Source: Sphingomonas sp. So64.6b (GTDB lineage: Bacteria; Pseudomonadota; Alphaproteobacteria; Sphingomonadales; Sphingomonadaceae). From it: 64,000 nt of DNA. The stretch's first letter is position 1, and each line of letters starts with the position of its first letter. The position numbers were made by a program, and so were the translations under genes. Positions 26,402-34,945 of the stretch are shown here, one piece after another. The notes beneath the pieces were generated by a model that saw only the letters and a program-made list of their open reading frames with translations, made no database searches and was not told the DNA's origin. The stretch lies in contig NZ_CP048817.1 of the NCBI RefSeq assembly GCF_014171475.1, positions 3,844,001-3,908,000 on the forward strand. Reading direction: 5' to 3'.

Positions 26402-27649
26402 TCAATTGCGGATGTTGAAGATCGTCTGCGAGATCTGGTTGGCGGTATCGAGCGCCTTGGCATTCGCCTGGAAATTGCGCTGTGCCGCGATCAGGCCGAC
26501 CAGTTCTTCGGTGACATCGACATTCGATCCTTCGATCGTGCCCGACATCATCGAGCCGTAGCCGCTGTCATTCGCGGCGCCGAGCTTGGCCTGGCCGGAG
26601 ATGCCACTGGCCGACCAATAGCTGTTGCCGTTCTGGCGCAGGCCAGCCGGATTGTCGAAATTGGCGAGTGCGACCTTGCCGAGCGCGACCGTATCGCCGT
26701 TCGAAAAGCTGGCCGAGACAAGACCGGATTCGTCGACCGTGACGCCCGACAATTCGCCGACCGTCGCGCCGTCCTGGGTGCGGCCCTCGACCATGAAGGC
26801 GCTTGCCTTTTGCGTGGTGCCGGCAAGATCGAAGGTGAGCGACTGCGCTGCGCCACCCGTGCTGGGTGTGAACGGATCATAGCTGATCGGCGTGGTCGGT
26901 GCGGTCATCGTGCCGGATGCGTCGAAGGTGACAGTCGCGGGCGTCGCCGATCCGCCGACCGTCAGCGGCTGGCTGCCGACATAGCTGTGGACCGACCAGC
27001 TGGTTTCCGATTCACGCACATAATAGCTGGTCATCGTCATCGCCTTGCCTGCCGAGTCGTAGATCGTCGTCGCGGTCGAGTTATTGTAGGTCGATGCGTT
27101 GAGCGGATCGAACGTGCCGGTCGGCACCTGCGCGCTCGAATAAAGGTTCACGTCGAGCGTGACCTTCGACGTCGCGACGGGCGTGCCGCTCGTTTCGGGC
27201 AGGCGCAGATTGATCAGGCCGTCGCTGCCGGTGGCCGTGACATTGCCGTCGGCATCGACCGGATAGACCTGCAGTGCGCTGTTCTGGGCATCGACGACGT
27301 TATGAGTCGCAGGATCGACCTTGAAGCTGCCGTTGCGAGTATAGGCGACCGCGGAATTGATACCGTTGGTCTTGACCGCGAAGAAGCCGTCGCCGCTGAT
27401 CGCGAGATCGAGCGACGAACCGGTCGTCTTCAGATTGCCTTCCGTGAACAACTGGCGGTTGCCCTTAACGACCGTGCCCGAACCAACCATCTTGGTCGGG
27501 TCGGTGCTCAGGTTCGATGCGATCACATCGGCAAAGTCGGTGCGACTGCGCTTGAAGCCGTTGGTCGCGACATTGGCGAGGTTGTGCGAGATGGTCGACA
27601 TCTCGGTCTGCGCCGCCTGCAGGCCGCTGAGCGAAGTGTAGAAGGACAT
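26402..27649 (-). CDS. flgE: Flagellar hook protein FlgE
   Basis: A 415-residue hook subunit. The N-terminus MSFYTSLSGLQAAQTEMSTI with NLANVATNGFKRSR and the C-terminus DVTEELVGLIAAQRNFQANA are diagnostic. The Ser/Thr/Gly-rich middle is the variable outer hook domain. It directly follows flgD, the hook cap gene. Confidence 0.96.
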   Translation of the reverse strand: MSFYTSLSGLQAAQTEMSTISHNLANVATNGFKRSRTDFADVIASNLSTDPTKMVGSGTVVKGNRQLFTEGNLKTTGSSLDLAISGDGFFAVKTNGINSAVAYTRNGSFKVDPATHNVVDAQNSALQVYPVDADGNVTATGSDGLINLRLPETSGTPVATSKVTLDVNLYSSAQVPTGTFDPLNASTYNNSTATTIYDSAGKAMTMTSYYVRESETSWSVHSYVGSQPLTVGGSATPATVTFDASGTMTAPTTPISYDPFTPSTGGAAQSLTFDLAGTTQKASAFMVEGRTQDGATVGELSGVTVDESGLVSASFSNGDTVALGKVALANFDNPAGLRQNGNSYWSASGISGQAKLGAANDSGYGSMMSGTIEGSNVDVTEELVGLIAAQRNFQANAKALDTANQISQTIFNIRN

Positions 27650-27673
27650 GGAATTTGCTCCTGTTGAAGTCGA

Positions 27674-28351
27674 TCAGCCGATCTGGCGAACGGCGGTGAT
27701 GGGAACCTGGCCGATGCCGGGCAATGTGAGGACGGGTGTGCCCGAGGCGGGCATCGAGACTGCGGCGACCGGCGCCCACACGAGCGTACGGCTGGTCACG
27801 GCGCTATTGTTCTGAGCGGCGGTGACGACGACCTTGAACGGGCCGTTACCGGCGTCCGCACCGGCGTCCGTCTTGCCGTCCCAGTCGAATTCGACGGTGC
27901 CCTTGCTCTGCGGGCCAAGCTGCATGTTCTTGAGCACCTGGCCGTCGGCGGATTGGATCGAGATATTTACCTGGGTCGCGTCACCATCGAGTTCGATCGC
28001 GCCGGCGATCCCGCCGGCGGTGCGACCGAAAGCGACATTGCCTTCGGTCAGGACAGTGCGGCCGACATAGGCGAGCGCATCGCTCTGGCTGGTACCGGCG
28101 AGCTTGTCGGAGATCGCCTTGAGCGTCGAGTTCATCTCGCTGATGCCTGCGACCGACGAGAATTGCGCCATCTGGGCGACCATCTGCGTGTTGTCGACCG
28201 GTGCGAACGGGTCCTGGTTCTTGAGCTGCGCGGTCATCAGCTTGAGGAAATCGCTCTGCCCGAGCTGACCCGACGCCGATGGCGACGGCGTCGGCGTACT
28301 GGTCGTGCGATTGATGCCGAGATTATTCAGCGTGGTATCGAAACTGCTCAT
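27674..28351 (-). CDS. flgD: Flagellar hook-capping protein FlgD
   Basis: A 225-residue hook assembly scaffold. The N-terminal motif FLKLMTAQLKNQDPFAPVDN and MAQFSSVAGISEMN is the FlgD signature; a FlgD-type tudor/Ig-like region follows (IELDGDATQVNISIQSADG). It lies between flgC and flgE. Confidence 0.95.
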   Translation of the reverse strand: MSSFDTTLNNLGINRTTSTPTPSPSASGQLGQSDFLKLMTAQLKNQDPFAPVDNTQMVAQMAQFSSVAGISEMNSTLKAISDKLAGTSQSDALAYVGRTVLTEGNVAFGRTAGGIAGAIELDGDATQVNISIQSADGQVLKNMQLGPQSKGTVEFDWDGKTDAGADAGNGPFKVVVTAAQNNSAVTSRTLVWAPVAAVSMPASGTPVLTLPGIGQVPITAVRQIG

Positions 28352-28353
28352 GA

Positions 28354-28764
28354 TCAGCGGCCCAGCTTGAGGGTATCGAGGATCAGCGACTTTGCCGTCT
28401 GCATCACCTCGACATTGTTTTGATAACCGCGCGCCGTCTCCATCATGTCGACCAGCTCGCGGGTTTCATCGACCGCGCTTTCCCAGACATTGCCGTCCTT
28501 GTCGGCCATCGGGTGCGACGGATCGTAGCGTTTGGTGGGGGCTTCCCCGGCATTGACGATGCTCTCGACATTGACCGTGGCGAGGCCCGTCGCCTTGTCA
28601 TATTCGGTGCGGAACACCGGCTTGATCGTGCGATAGGCGCCGGCCTCACTCGACGCGACCGACCCGGCATTGGCCAGGTTCGACGCGGTGGTGTTCATCC
28701 GCGTGAGCTGCGCCGACATCGCCTTGCCGGCGACCTGGAAAATGGTGAGCGGGTTATCGGACAT
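28354..28764 (-). CDS. flgC: Flagellar proximal rod protein FlgC
   Basis: A 136-residue rod subunit with the motif MSAQLTRMNTTASNLANAGS, the DPSHPMADKDGNV loop and the C-terminal helix ELVDMMETARGYQNNVEVM. It starts 3 bp after flgB. Confidence 0.95.
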   Translation of the reverse strand: MSDNPLTIFQVAGKAMSAQLTRMNTTASNLANAGSVASSEAGAYRTIKPVFRTEYDKATGLATVNVESIVNAGEAPTKRYDPSHPMADKDGNVWESAVDETRELVDMMETARGYQNNVEVMQTAKSLILDTLKLGR

Positions 28765-28767
28765 GAC

Positions 28768-29121
28768 TTATTCTCCCCTCAGCGCGCGCGTGATCGTGCT
28801 GATGCGTCCGTTCAGGAACGAGAGTGTCGTCTGATACTGGATCGCGTTTTCGGCGAAGGCGGTCTGCTCGGTCGACAGCTCGACGGTGTTGCCGTCGAGC
28901 GATGGCGACATCGGATTGCGATAGCGGACCGCGTCGCTCATCCCGTTGGCGGAGAGTCCCCCCGGACCCTCCGCCGCCTGGAGCGCAACCTGGAAGTCCA
29001 GATCCTTCGCCTTGAAACCCGGCGTGGAGGCGTTTGCGATGTTCGAGGCGAGCAGCCCCATGCGTTGCGAACGCACCTGGAGCGCTGCTCCATGAACCCC
29101 GAAAAGATTGTTCTCGTCCAC
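28768..29121 (-). CDS. flgB: Flagellar proximal rod protein FlgB
   Basis: A 117-residue rod protein with MGLLASNIANASTPGFKAKD and the ending FAENAIQYQTTLSFLNGRI. The start is the GTG at 29121 (VDENNLFGVHGAALQ...), with GGAG 9 nt before it; the open frame reaching 29388 runs through the promoter region and is not credible. It is the first gene of the minus-strand flg operon, about 30 bp downstream of the predicted sigma-54 start site. Confidence 0.93.
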   Translation of the reverse strand: MDENNLFGVHGAALQVRSQRMGLLASNIANASTPGFKAKDLDFQVALQAAEGPGGLSANGMSDAVRYRNPMSPSLDGNTVELSTEQTAFAENAIQYQTTLSFLNGRISTITRALRGE

Positions 29122-29159
29122 CGTATCGGTCTCCGCACCTTGTTGTGCGCGGAAAGCTA

Positions 29160-29175
29160 AGCAATGGCCGTGCCA
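29160..29175 (-). promoter_or_regulatory. Sigma-54 promoter for the flgB operon
   Basis: On the minus strand the bases read TGGCACG-GCCA-TTGCT, a full match to the sigma-54 consensus TGGCACG-N4-TTGCW. Transcription should begin near 29150, giving a leader of about 30 nt before the flgB GTG. Confidence 0.88.
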
Positions 29176-29320
29176 ACCGGCCGCCAACGGCCCGATCCCG
29201 CTCCGATGGCGGTCCACAGGCATTCGGACGGCAGAGCGGGCGGCAACACTTTGCCGGTCGGCGGCAATCATTGCCGTTGGCGCCGGCCCGACGGCAAGGT
29301 GCAGCACGGTGTCGGCGAAC

Positions 29321-29336
29321 TGGCCCGCCCCTTGCA
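29321..29336 (+). promoter_or_regulatory. Sigma-54 promoter for the second stator genes
   Basis: TGGCCCG-CCCC-TTGCA matches the consensus at all but one -24 base. The predicted start site (about 29347) falls almost on the ATG at 29349, so the transcript would be nearly leaderless. Confidence 0.65.
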
Positions 29337-29348
29337 GTAATCGCGCCG

Positions 29349-30041
29349 ATGACATCCGCAGCCACAGTCGCCCAGATGCTGGGCCCATTCCTCGATCCCG
29401 CCGCGATCGCCATTGTCGGCGGCGGCACGTTGCTCGCCGTCGTGCTGCGCACGTCGCTGCGCGACCTGGCCGGAGCGATGGCGGCGCTGGCCAGCCTACC
29501 GCGCCGCCGCTTCGATGCTACGCCACTGATCGATCAGATCGCAGCGCTTGGGCGGATCGCCCGGCGCCACGGCGTGATGGCGCTCGATCGCTCGGTGATC
29601 GCCGATCCCGATGTCGCCGCCGCCGTCGCCGCGATCGTCGATGGCCAGGGGCCGGACGACGTCGCGGAGATCGTCCAGCATTGCCGCCGCGCGCGGATCG
29701 AGCGTCAGCTCGCCGCGGTCGAAGTGTGGAACGGCGCCGCCGAGGTCGCCCCGGCAATGGGCATGATCGGAACGCTGATCGGCCTGGTCGCGATGTTCAC
29801 CCGGATGACCGACACGAGCGCGATCGGCGCGGCGATGGCGATCGCACTGCTCGCGACGTTATATGGCGCGATCCTCGCCAATCTGGTCGCCGCACCGATC
29901 GCGACGCGACTTAAACGCCGGGCCCGGATCGAAGCGTTCGAACGGACACGGCTGGAAGGACCCCTGATCGCGCTCGCCATGCGTGAGCGCCCGCGCGGCA
30001 TGGAACGGCCCGTGATCGCCGAATTGGCCGGCGTCGCATGA
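29349..30041 (+). CDS. MotA/TolQ/ExbB-family proton channel protein (second stator A)
   Basis: A 230-residue protein. The channel helices are clear: AAEVAPAMGMIGTLIGLVAM and AAMAIALLATLYGAILANLV, as in PomA/MotA. The protein begins almost at FLDPAAIAIVGGGTLLAVVL, which aligns with helix 2 of MotA/PomA, so the usual first helix is missing and it would have three helices like TolQ or ExbB. Upstream in-frame codons do not encode a membrane helix. It overlaps the MotB-like gene by 4 bp. Confidence 0.82.
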   Translation: MTSAATVAQMLGPFLDPAAIAIVGGGTLLAVVLRTSLRDLAGAMAALASLPRRRFDATPLIDQIAALGRIARRHGVMALDRSVIADPDVAAAVAAIVDGQGPDDVAEIVQHCRRARIERQLAAVEVWNGAAEVAPAMGMIGTLIGLVAMFTRMTDTSAIGAAMAIALLATLYGAILANLVAAPIATRLKRRARIEAFERTRLEGPLIALAMRERPRGMERPVIAELAGVA

Positions 30042-30580
30042 CGATCGAGGATTTCCCCGAAGATGTGCCGGGCCGCCCGGCCTGGCTGATGACGCTCGCC
30101 GATCTGGCGCTGCTGCTGGTCGGTTTCTTCGTATTCGTGCAGGCAGCGCAACATCTCGATCAGAACGCGCTCGCCAAAGGTATCCGCGAGGGTTTCGGCG
30201 CGCCGGCCAGCACGATTGTGGTGCCGGTCGAGCCGATGCCGGTCGCGGCCGCCGCGATGCTCAATTTCGCGCCGGGTTCGGCGGCATTGCCGTCATCGCC
30301 CACCGGCCTGATCGCCTGGGCGCGCGAGGCAACCCGCGACCCCCGCGTCACGCTGAAGATCAGCGGCGGCACCGATGGCTCCGCGACCGATGTCGATGCC
30401 GGCACCGGCAGCGGCGCCGTACTCGCCGCCGACCGCGCCCGCGCGGTTGCCGCCGAACTTGCGCGCGGCAAGGCGGTCGCGCCGGGCCGCATGACCATCG
30501 TCAACACTGTCACTGCCAATCGCCGGTCCGTCATCGTGACGATCGGCTTCGAGGGCGATCATACCGGCAACCGGCAATGA
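30038..30580 (+). CDS. MotB-like stator protein, short form (second stator B)
   Basis: A 180-residue protein with one N-terminal helix carrying the proton-channel aspartate (WLMTLADLALLLVGFFVFV, D22). The C-terminal region resembles OmpA/MotB domains only weakly: ISGGTDGSATD stands where GHTD is usual, followed by AADRARAVAAEL and RRSVIVTIGFE. At 180 residues it is far shorter than the MotB at 18529 (301). Coupling to the MotA-like gene implies they form one channel; peptidoglycan binding is uncertain. Confidence 0.78.
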   Translation: MTIEDFPEDVPGRPAWLMTLADLALLLVGFFVFVQAAQHLDQNALAKGIREGFGAPASTIVVPVEPMPVAAAAMLNFAPGSAALPSSPTGLIAWAREATRDPRVTLKISGGTDGSATDVDAGTGSGAVLAADRARAVAAELARGKAVAPGRMTIVNTVTANRRSVIVTIGFEGDHTGNRQ

Positions 30581-30624
30581 TCGGCCGCCCGGCAACCCTA
30601 TCCTGCCGTTCTGGAGACAACATC

Positions 30625-31167
30625 ATGTTCCGTCCCTTCCTTGCCGCATTGCTGCCCGCGCTCATGATCGCGGCACCGGCCAGCGCAGCGCCCTTTCAGG
30701 ATACCGTCTCGCTCGACCGCGCCGTCGCCGCCTTTACCGGGCGCGGAATCGGCGACCTGGGTGGAGCACGCAGTGTCGTCGATGGACGATTGAAGCTCGC
30801 GCAATGCGCCACGCTTGCTCTGTCATGGCGTTCCGACGCGCATGACGCGGTGGTCGTATCGTGCACCGGGCCGGAATGGCGCATCTTCGTACCGGTCCGT
30901 TTCGCGGCGACCGAACCGCGCAAGGCCGCGCCGCAAACCGTCGCGGCGGTGATCCCGGCACCAAAGGTCGACCCGGTGATCAAGCGCGGCGACCCGGTGA
31001 CGATCGAGGCCGGATCGCCTGGTTTCTCGATCACGCGCGAGGGAGTCGCGGCAGGCGATGCGGCCCCGGGCGGGCGTTTCCTGGTCAAGATCGATGGCGG
31101 CCGGGCACCGGTCCAGGCGGTCGCGGTGGCCAGCGGACGCGCGACCCTGCCCGGATGGGCGGAATAA
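30625..31167 (+). CDS. flgA: Flagellar P-ring assembly chaperone FlgA
   Basis: A 180-residue periplasmic chaperone for FlgI. A signal peptide ends near PASA (about residue 21). The C-terminal SAF-like domain shows VIKRGDPVTIEAGSPGFSIT, GVAAGDAAPGG and VAVASGRATLPGW. The ATG at 30625 is chosen for its signal peptide and a GGAG 10 nt upstream. Confidence 0.88.
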   Translation: MFRPFLAALLPALMIAAPASAAPFQDTVSLDRAVAAFTGRGIGDLGGARSVVDGRLKLAQCATLALSWRSDAHDAVVVSCTGPEWRIFVPVRFAATEPRKAAPQTVAAVIPAPKVDPVIKRGDPVTIEAGSPGFSITREGVAAGDAAPGGRFLVKIDGGRAPVQAVAVASGRATLPGWAE

Positions 31168-31260
31168 TCGCCCTCCCCCGAACAAGCCGAATAATTTTTG
31201 TAAAGGTTTGCGCAATGCTGTCGTTTATCCCTGTGTGGCATGACCCGGAAAGGGGCGAAC

Positions 31261-31560
31261 ATGGTGGATCCTCTCGGCGCAAAGCCGGTTCAGACCGGCG
31301 ATCGTGGCATTGCCCCGATCGAGCGCGTCGTGGCGCTGGCCGCCGTGCAGAAGCCGACCGCACCGGAAACGGAAATGGTCAGCCAATCTTCGCTCGCCAC
31401 CGCGGCGAAGGAATTCTCCGCCAAGCCGCCAATCGACCACGAGCGTATCGCAAAGATCCGCAGGGCGATCGAGGAAGGCACTTTCCCGATCTATCCCGCG
31501 CAGATCGCCGATCGGTTGATCGCGTTGAAGTACGAATGGACCGGCCATGACGAGGCGTGA
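31261..31560 (+). CDS. flgM: Anti-sigma-28 factor FlgM
   Basis: A 99-residue protein holding FliA inactive until the hook is finished, then exported. The C-terminal sigma-binding helix pattern DHERIAKIRRAIEEGTFPIY followed by QIADRLIAL is typical; the N-terminal half is disordered-looking. The ATG at 31261 has AAGGGG nearby; an ATG at 31240 would add 7 residues. It overlaps the FlgN-like gene by 14 bp. Confidence 0.88.
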   Translation: MVDPLGAKPVQTGDRGIAPIERVVALAAVQKPTAPETEMVSQSSLATAAKEFSAKPPIDHERIAKIRRAIEEGTFPIYPAQIADRLIALKYEWTGHDEA

Positions 31561-31864
31561 CGCCCTGATCAGCGTGATCGATTCGCTGCACACCGAAATC
31601 GCCGCGCTGAAGGCCAATGATATCGAGGCGCTGGAGCGCGCGACCCAGGCGAAACTTGCCGGGATCGACACGATCGCATCGATGGGCACCGCGCCGGTCG
31701 GCCCCGAGCTGCGCGAACTCGCCGAAGAGGCCAATCGCCTCAACGAGACCTGCCGCATCTATGTGAACCTGATGGCGGCAAATGTTCGCCGTCGCCTGCA
31801 AACTCTGACCGGCGATGCCGGTGCGGGTTACCGGCCCAGCGGCGGGATCGCTGCCTACGCGTAA
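31547..31864 (+). CDS. flgN: FlgN-like flagellar export chaperone
   Basis: A 105-residue, mostly helical protein with heptad-like segments (LHTEIAALKANDIEALERAT). FlgN escorts FlgK and FlgL to the export gate. Sequence identity in this family is low; the call rests on size, helical pattern and its place directly after flgM, as in many flagellar loci. Confidence 0.72.
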   Translation: MTRRDALISVIDSLHTEIAALKANDIEALERATQAKLAGIDTIASMGTAPVGPELRELAEEANRLNETCRIYVNLMAANVRRRLQTLTGDAGAGYRPSGGIAAYA

Positions 31865-31910
31865 GGACAGCATGTCCTGCCGCCAATCGACGCTCGCGAA
31901 AGTACAGAAA

Positions 31911-31926
31911 TGGCACGGTCCTTGCT
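31911..31926 (+). promoter_or_regulatory. Sigma-54 promoter upstream of sltF/flhA/fliA
   Basis: TGGCACG-GTCC-TTGCT matches the consensus fully. It ends 37 bp before the ATG of the transglycosylase gene and could drive the close-packed sltF-flhA-fliA set. Confidence 0.88.
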
Positions 31927-31963
31927 GGTGTTTCCCTGAATAAGGGCAATCAGCCGAGGACCG

Positions 31964-32860
31964 ATGAGTTTCAATCCGTTCGCCATCACCGGGAAAAGTT
32001 CTGGCCAGTCGGTTCAGTCGGCGATTGCGCTGGCGAGCCAGAAGACCGGAGTCGATTTCAATTACCTGATGGGTCAGGCGCAGCTCGAAAGCGGGATGCG
32101 CACCAATGCCCGTGCGAGCACCTCAAGCGCGTCGGGCCTGTATCAGTTTATCGATCAGAGCTGGCTGCGCGTGATGAAGCAGCATGGCGCCGAACATGGC
32201 CTGGGCTGGGCCGCCGACAGCATCAAGACCACCAGCAGCGGCCGCATGACGGTGAGCGATCCGACCATGCGCCGCGCGATCCTCAATTTGCGCAACGACC
32301 CGCAAACCGCTTCGCTGATGGCGGCCGAGCATGCGTCCGACAACAAGGACGCGATCGAACGGTCGCTCGGCCGCGACGCAACCGGCACCGACCTTTATAT
32401 GGCGCATTTCCTCGGCCTGGGCGGCGCGCGGTCGTTCCTCGGTGCGATGGAGAACAATCCGGGCCGCAGCGGCGCGAGCATGTTCCCCGCCGCGGCGCGC
32501 GCCAATCGCAATATCTTCTATGGCTCGAACGGCCAGCCGCGTTCGCTCGAACAGATTTATAGCCGCTTCGCCGCCAAGCTCGACAAAGGCGCCAGCATCG
32601 CCACCGGCACGACCAATAGCAGTGCAAGCGACGCTTTCGCGATGAAGCCGGTGACCATGGCATCGGCGATGGAAATCGATGGCGCGACGGTCATTCCGGG
32701 AACGGGCGAGAGCGGCGACAATGCCGGTGCCTGGGCCAAGGCGACGCTCGACCAGATCAACGGCAGCACCAACCGGCAGACACAGAGCGCAAGCCTGATG
32801 CGCCCCACACCGACCACTGCACGGCTCGCTTATATGATGCTCGCGAGCCTGGGAGCTTAA
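31964..32860 (+). CDS. Flagellum-specific lytic transglycosylase (SltF-like)
   Basis: A 298-residue SLT-fold enzyme opening peptidoglycan for the rod. The catalytic region is QAQLESGMRTNARASTSSAS with E42 as the likely acid, then GLYQFIDQSWL and later MAHFLGLGGARSFL. It corresponds to SltF of Rhodobacter, which complements FlgJ proteins lacking a hydrolase domain. No signal peptide is apparent, so export is not explained by sequence. GAGG lies 5 nt before the ATG. Confidence 0.85.
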   Translation: MSFNPFAITGKSSGQSVQSAIALASQKTGVDFNYLMGQAQLESGMRTNARASTSSASGLYQFIDQSWLRVMKQHGAEHGLGWAADSIKTTSSGRMTVSDPTMRRAILNLRNDPQTASLMAAEHASDNKDAIERSLGRDATGTDLYMAHFLGLGGARSFLGAMENNPGRSGASMFPAAARANRNIFYGSNGQPRSLEQIYSRFAAKLDKGASIATGTTNSSASDAFAMKPVTMASAMEIDGATVIPGTGESGDNAGAWAKATLDQINGSTNRQTQSASLMRPTPTTARLAYMMLASLGA

Positions 32861-32863
32861 CGC

Positions 32864-34945
32864 ATGGCCATTGCTCTCAAGTCGCGCGGCGTGTTGCCGC
32901 TGCTGCGCAGCTCCGCTCTGCCGCTCGCGACATTGCTGCTTGTCATCCTGATGGTCGTGCCGATCCCGACCTTCCTGCTCGACGTCTTCTTCATCATGAA
33001 TATCGCGATCAGCCTCGCAGTACTGATGGTCGCGCTCAATGCGCAGAAGCCGCTCGATTTCTCGGCTTTTCCGACCGTGTTGCTGTTCGCCACCCTGTTC
33101 CGGCTTGGCCTCAACGTCGCCTCGACCCGCGTCGTGCTCGGCCATGGCCATGAAGGCGAAGCCGCTGCCGGTCATGTGATCGAGGCATTCGGCACCTTCG
33201 TCATCGGTGGCGATTATATCGTCGGCCTGTTCGTCTTCTCGATCCTCGTCATCATCAACATGATCGTCGTCACCAAGGGCGCGGGCCGCGTGTCGGAAGT
33301 CTCCGCGCGCTTCACCCTCGACGCGCTGCCCGGCAAGCAGATGGCGATCGACGCCGATCTCAATGCCGGCCTGATCACCCCGGAAGAAGCCAAGGCGCGC
33401 CGCGTCGAAGTATCGACCGAGGCCGATTTCTACGGCTCGATGGATGGTTCGTCCAAGTTCGTGAAGGGCGACGCGGTCGCTGGCCTGTTGATCCTGTTCG
33501 CCAATATCGCCGGCGGCCTGATCCTCGGCCCGGTCAGCCACGGCATGTCGATCGGCGATGCGGCTCAGACCTATGTGCTGCTCGCGATCGGCGACGCGCT
33601 TGTCGCGCAGCTTCCCTCGCTGATCCTGTCGATCGCCGCCGCCGCGATCGTCACCCGCGTCACGTCAAGCCAGGATCTCGCCGGCCAGATCGGCAGCCAG
33701 TTCGCCTCGGCGCGCACCTGGACGCCGGTCGCCATCATCCTTGCCTTGCTCGGCATCATGCCAGGCATGCCGCACTTCATCATTCTGCCCGCAGCCGCAA
33801 TCGCCGGTTTCGCTGCCTGGAAACTCAATCAGCAGGCCAAGCGGCCCGCGCCGGTCGAGATCGTCGCGGCCGAGCCGATCGACCAGTCGAAGATCGGCTG
33901 GAACGAGGTGTCTGACGACATGCAGATCGTGCTCGACATCGGCTACGGCCTGGTGCCGCTGGTCGACGAGCGCCGTGGCAGCCCGTTGATGGGCCGGATC
34001 ACCGGTGTGCGTCGCCAGCTGTCGAAAGAACTGGGCTTCGTCGTGCCGCAGGTACGGGTCCGCGACGACATCAACCTGCCGCCCTTCGCCTATCGCATCA
34101 ATGTCGGCGGCGTCACCGTCGGCGAAGACAGCGTCTCGCCCGACGAGATGCTCGCGCTCGACACCGGCCAGGCGGTCGGCACGTTGAATGGCAAGCGCGC
34201 CAAGGATCCGACGTTCGGGCTCGACGCGGTGTGGATCGCACAGGGCGACGCCGATGCCGCGACCGGCGCGGGTTATCTCGTGGTCGATCCTGGCACGGTG
34301 GTCGCGACGCACCTTAACCATCAGCTCGGCGCGCATGCATCCGAACTGCTTGGCCCCGACGAAGTGCAGAACTTGCTCGACGGTCTGAAAGACCGCGCCG
34401 CCAACCTGGTCGCCGCGCTCTCGCCCAATCCCTTGCCGCTGACCACACTCACTCAGGTGCTACGCGGCCTGCTTGCGGAGAATGTGCCGTTGAAGGAATT
34501 CCGTCGCATCGCCGCCGCCATCGCCGTCGCCGCGCAGAAATCACCCGATGCCGACGAGATCATCGAGATGATCCGCCCCGAACTGGGCGGGCTGATCATC
34601 CAGAAACTGTGTGGCGTGCGCGAGCCGTTGCGAGTGATGACACTCGAAGGCCAGCTCGAGGGATTGCTCGGCCAGGCGGTGCGTTCCGATCCGTCGCGCC
34701 GTCACACGATCGAGCCCGATCTCGGCCGCCGCATCGTCGATGCACTGCAGCGCGCCGCCGCACCGCTGATCGCCGACGCCAAGCCGTTCGCATTGGTCGT
34801 GCAGCCGGCGATCCGCGTCGCGATCCGCAAGCTGGTGCGCACCATCTTGCCCGACACGCCGGTCATGAGCTTCTTCGAAGTGCCGGAGGAAAAGGCCGTC
34901 GAAGTGGTCGCCGTGATCGGCGCACCCGAGGCGCTGGCAGCATGA
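32864..34945 (+). CDS. flhA: Flagellar export gate protein FlhA
   Basis: A 693-residue export-gate subunit with about eight N-terminal helices and a large cytoplasmic domain. Signatures include DFSAFPTVLLFATLFRLGLN and DALPGKQMAIDADLNAGLI (the FHIPEP region). It starts 3 bp after sltF and overlaps fliA by 4 bp. The usual neighbours flhF and flhG are absent. Confidence 0.97.
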   Translation: MAIALKSRGVLPLLRSSALPLATLLLVILMVVPIPTFLLDVFFIMNIAISLAVLMVALNAQKPLDFSAFPTVLLFATLFRLGLNVASTRVVLGHGHEGEAAAGHVIEAFGTFVIGGDYIVGLFVFSILVIINMIVVTKGAGRVSEVSARFTLDALPGKQMAIDADLNAGLITPEEAKARRVEVSTEADFYGSMDGSSKFVKGDAVAGLLILFANIAGGLILGPVSHGMSIGDAAQTYVLLAIGDALVAQLPSLILSIAAAAIVTRVTSSQDLAGQIGSQFASARTWTPVAIILALLGIMPGMPHFIILPAAAIAGFAAWKLNQQAKRPAPVEIVAAEPIDQSKIGWNEVSDDMQIVLDIGYGLVPLVDERRGSPLMGRITGVRRQLSKELGFVVPQVRVRDDINLPPFAYRINVGGVTVGEDSVSPDEMLALDTGQAVGTLNGKRAKDPTFGLDAVWIAQGDADAATGAGYLVVDPGTVVATHLNHQLGAHASELLGPDEVQNLLDGLKDRAANLVAALSPNPLPLTTLTQVLRGLLAENVPLKEFRRIAAAIAVAAQKSPDADEIIEMIRPELGGLIIQKLCGVREPLRVMTLEGQLEGLLGQAVRSDPSRRHTIEPDLGRRIVDALQRAAAPLIADAKPFALVVQPAIRVAIRKLVRTILPDTPVMSFFEVPEEKAVEVVAVIGAPEALAA

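Noticed and set aside
25835..27667. 610-codon plus-strand open frame
   Set aside because: Antisense shadow of flgF and flgE; Arg/Asp/His-rich composition typical of reverse-complement translations.
30038..30580. TolR/ExbD rather than MotB for the second stator B gene
   Set aside because: The helix motif and the longer C-terminal region with GGTD and a final beta-strand segment fit MotB better, and the context is flagellar; TolR remains a minor alternative given the three-helix partner.
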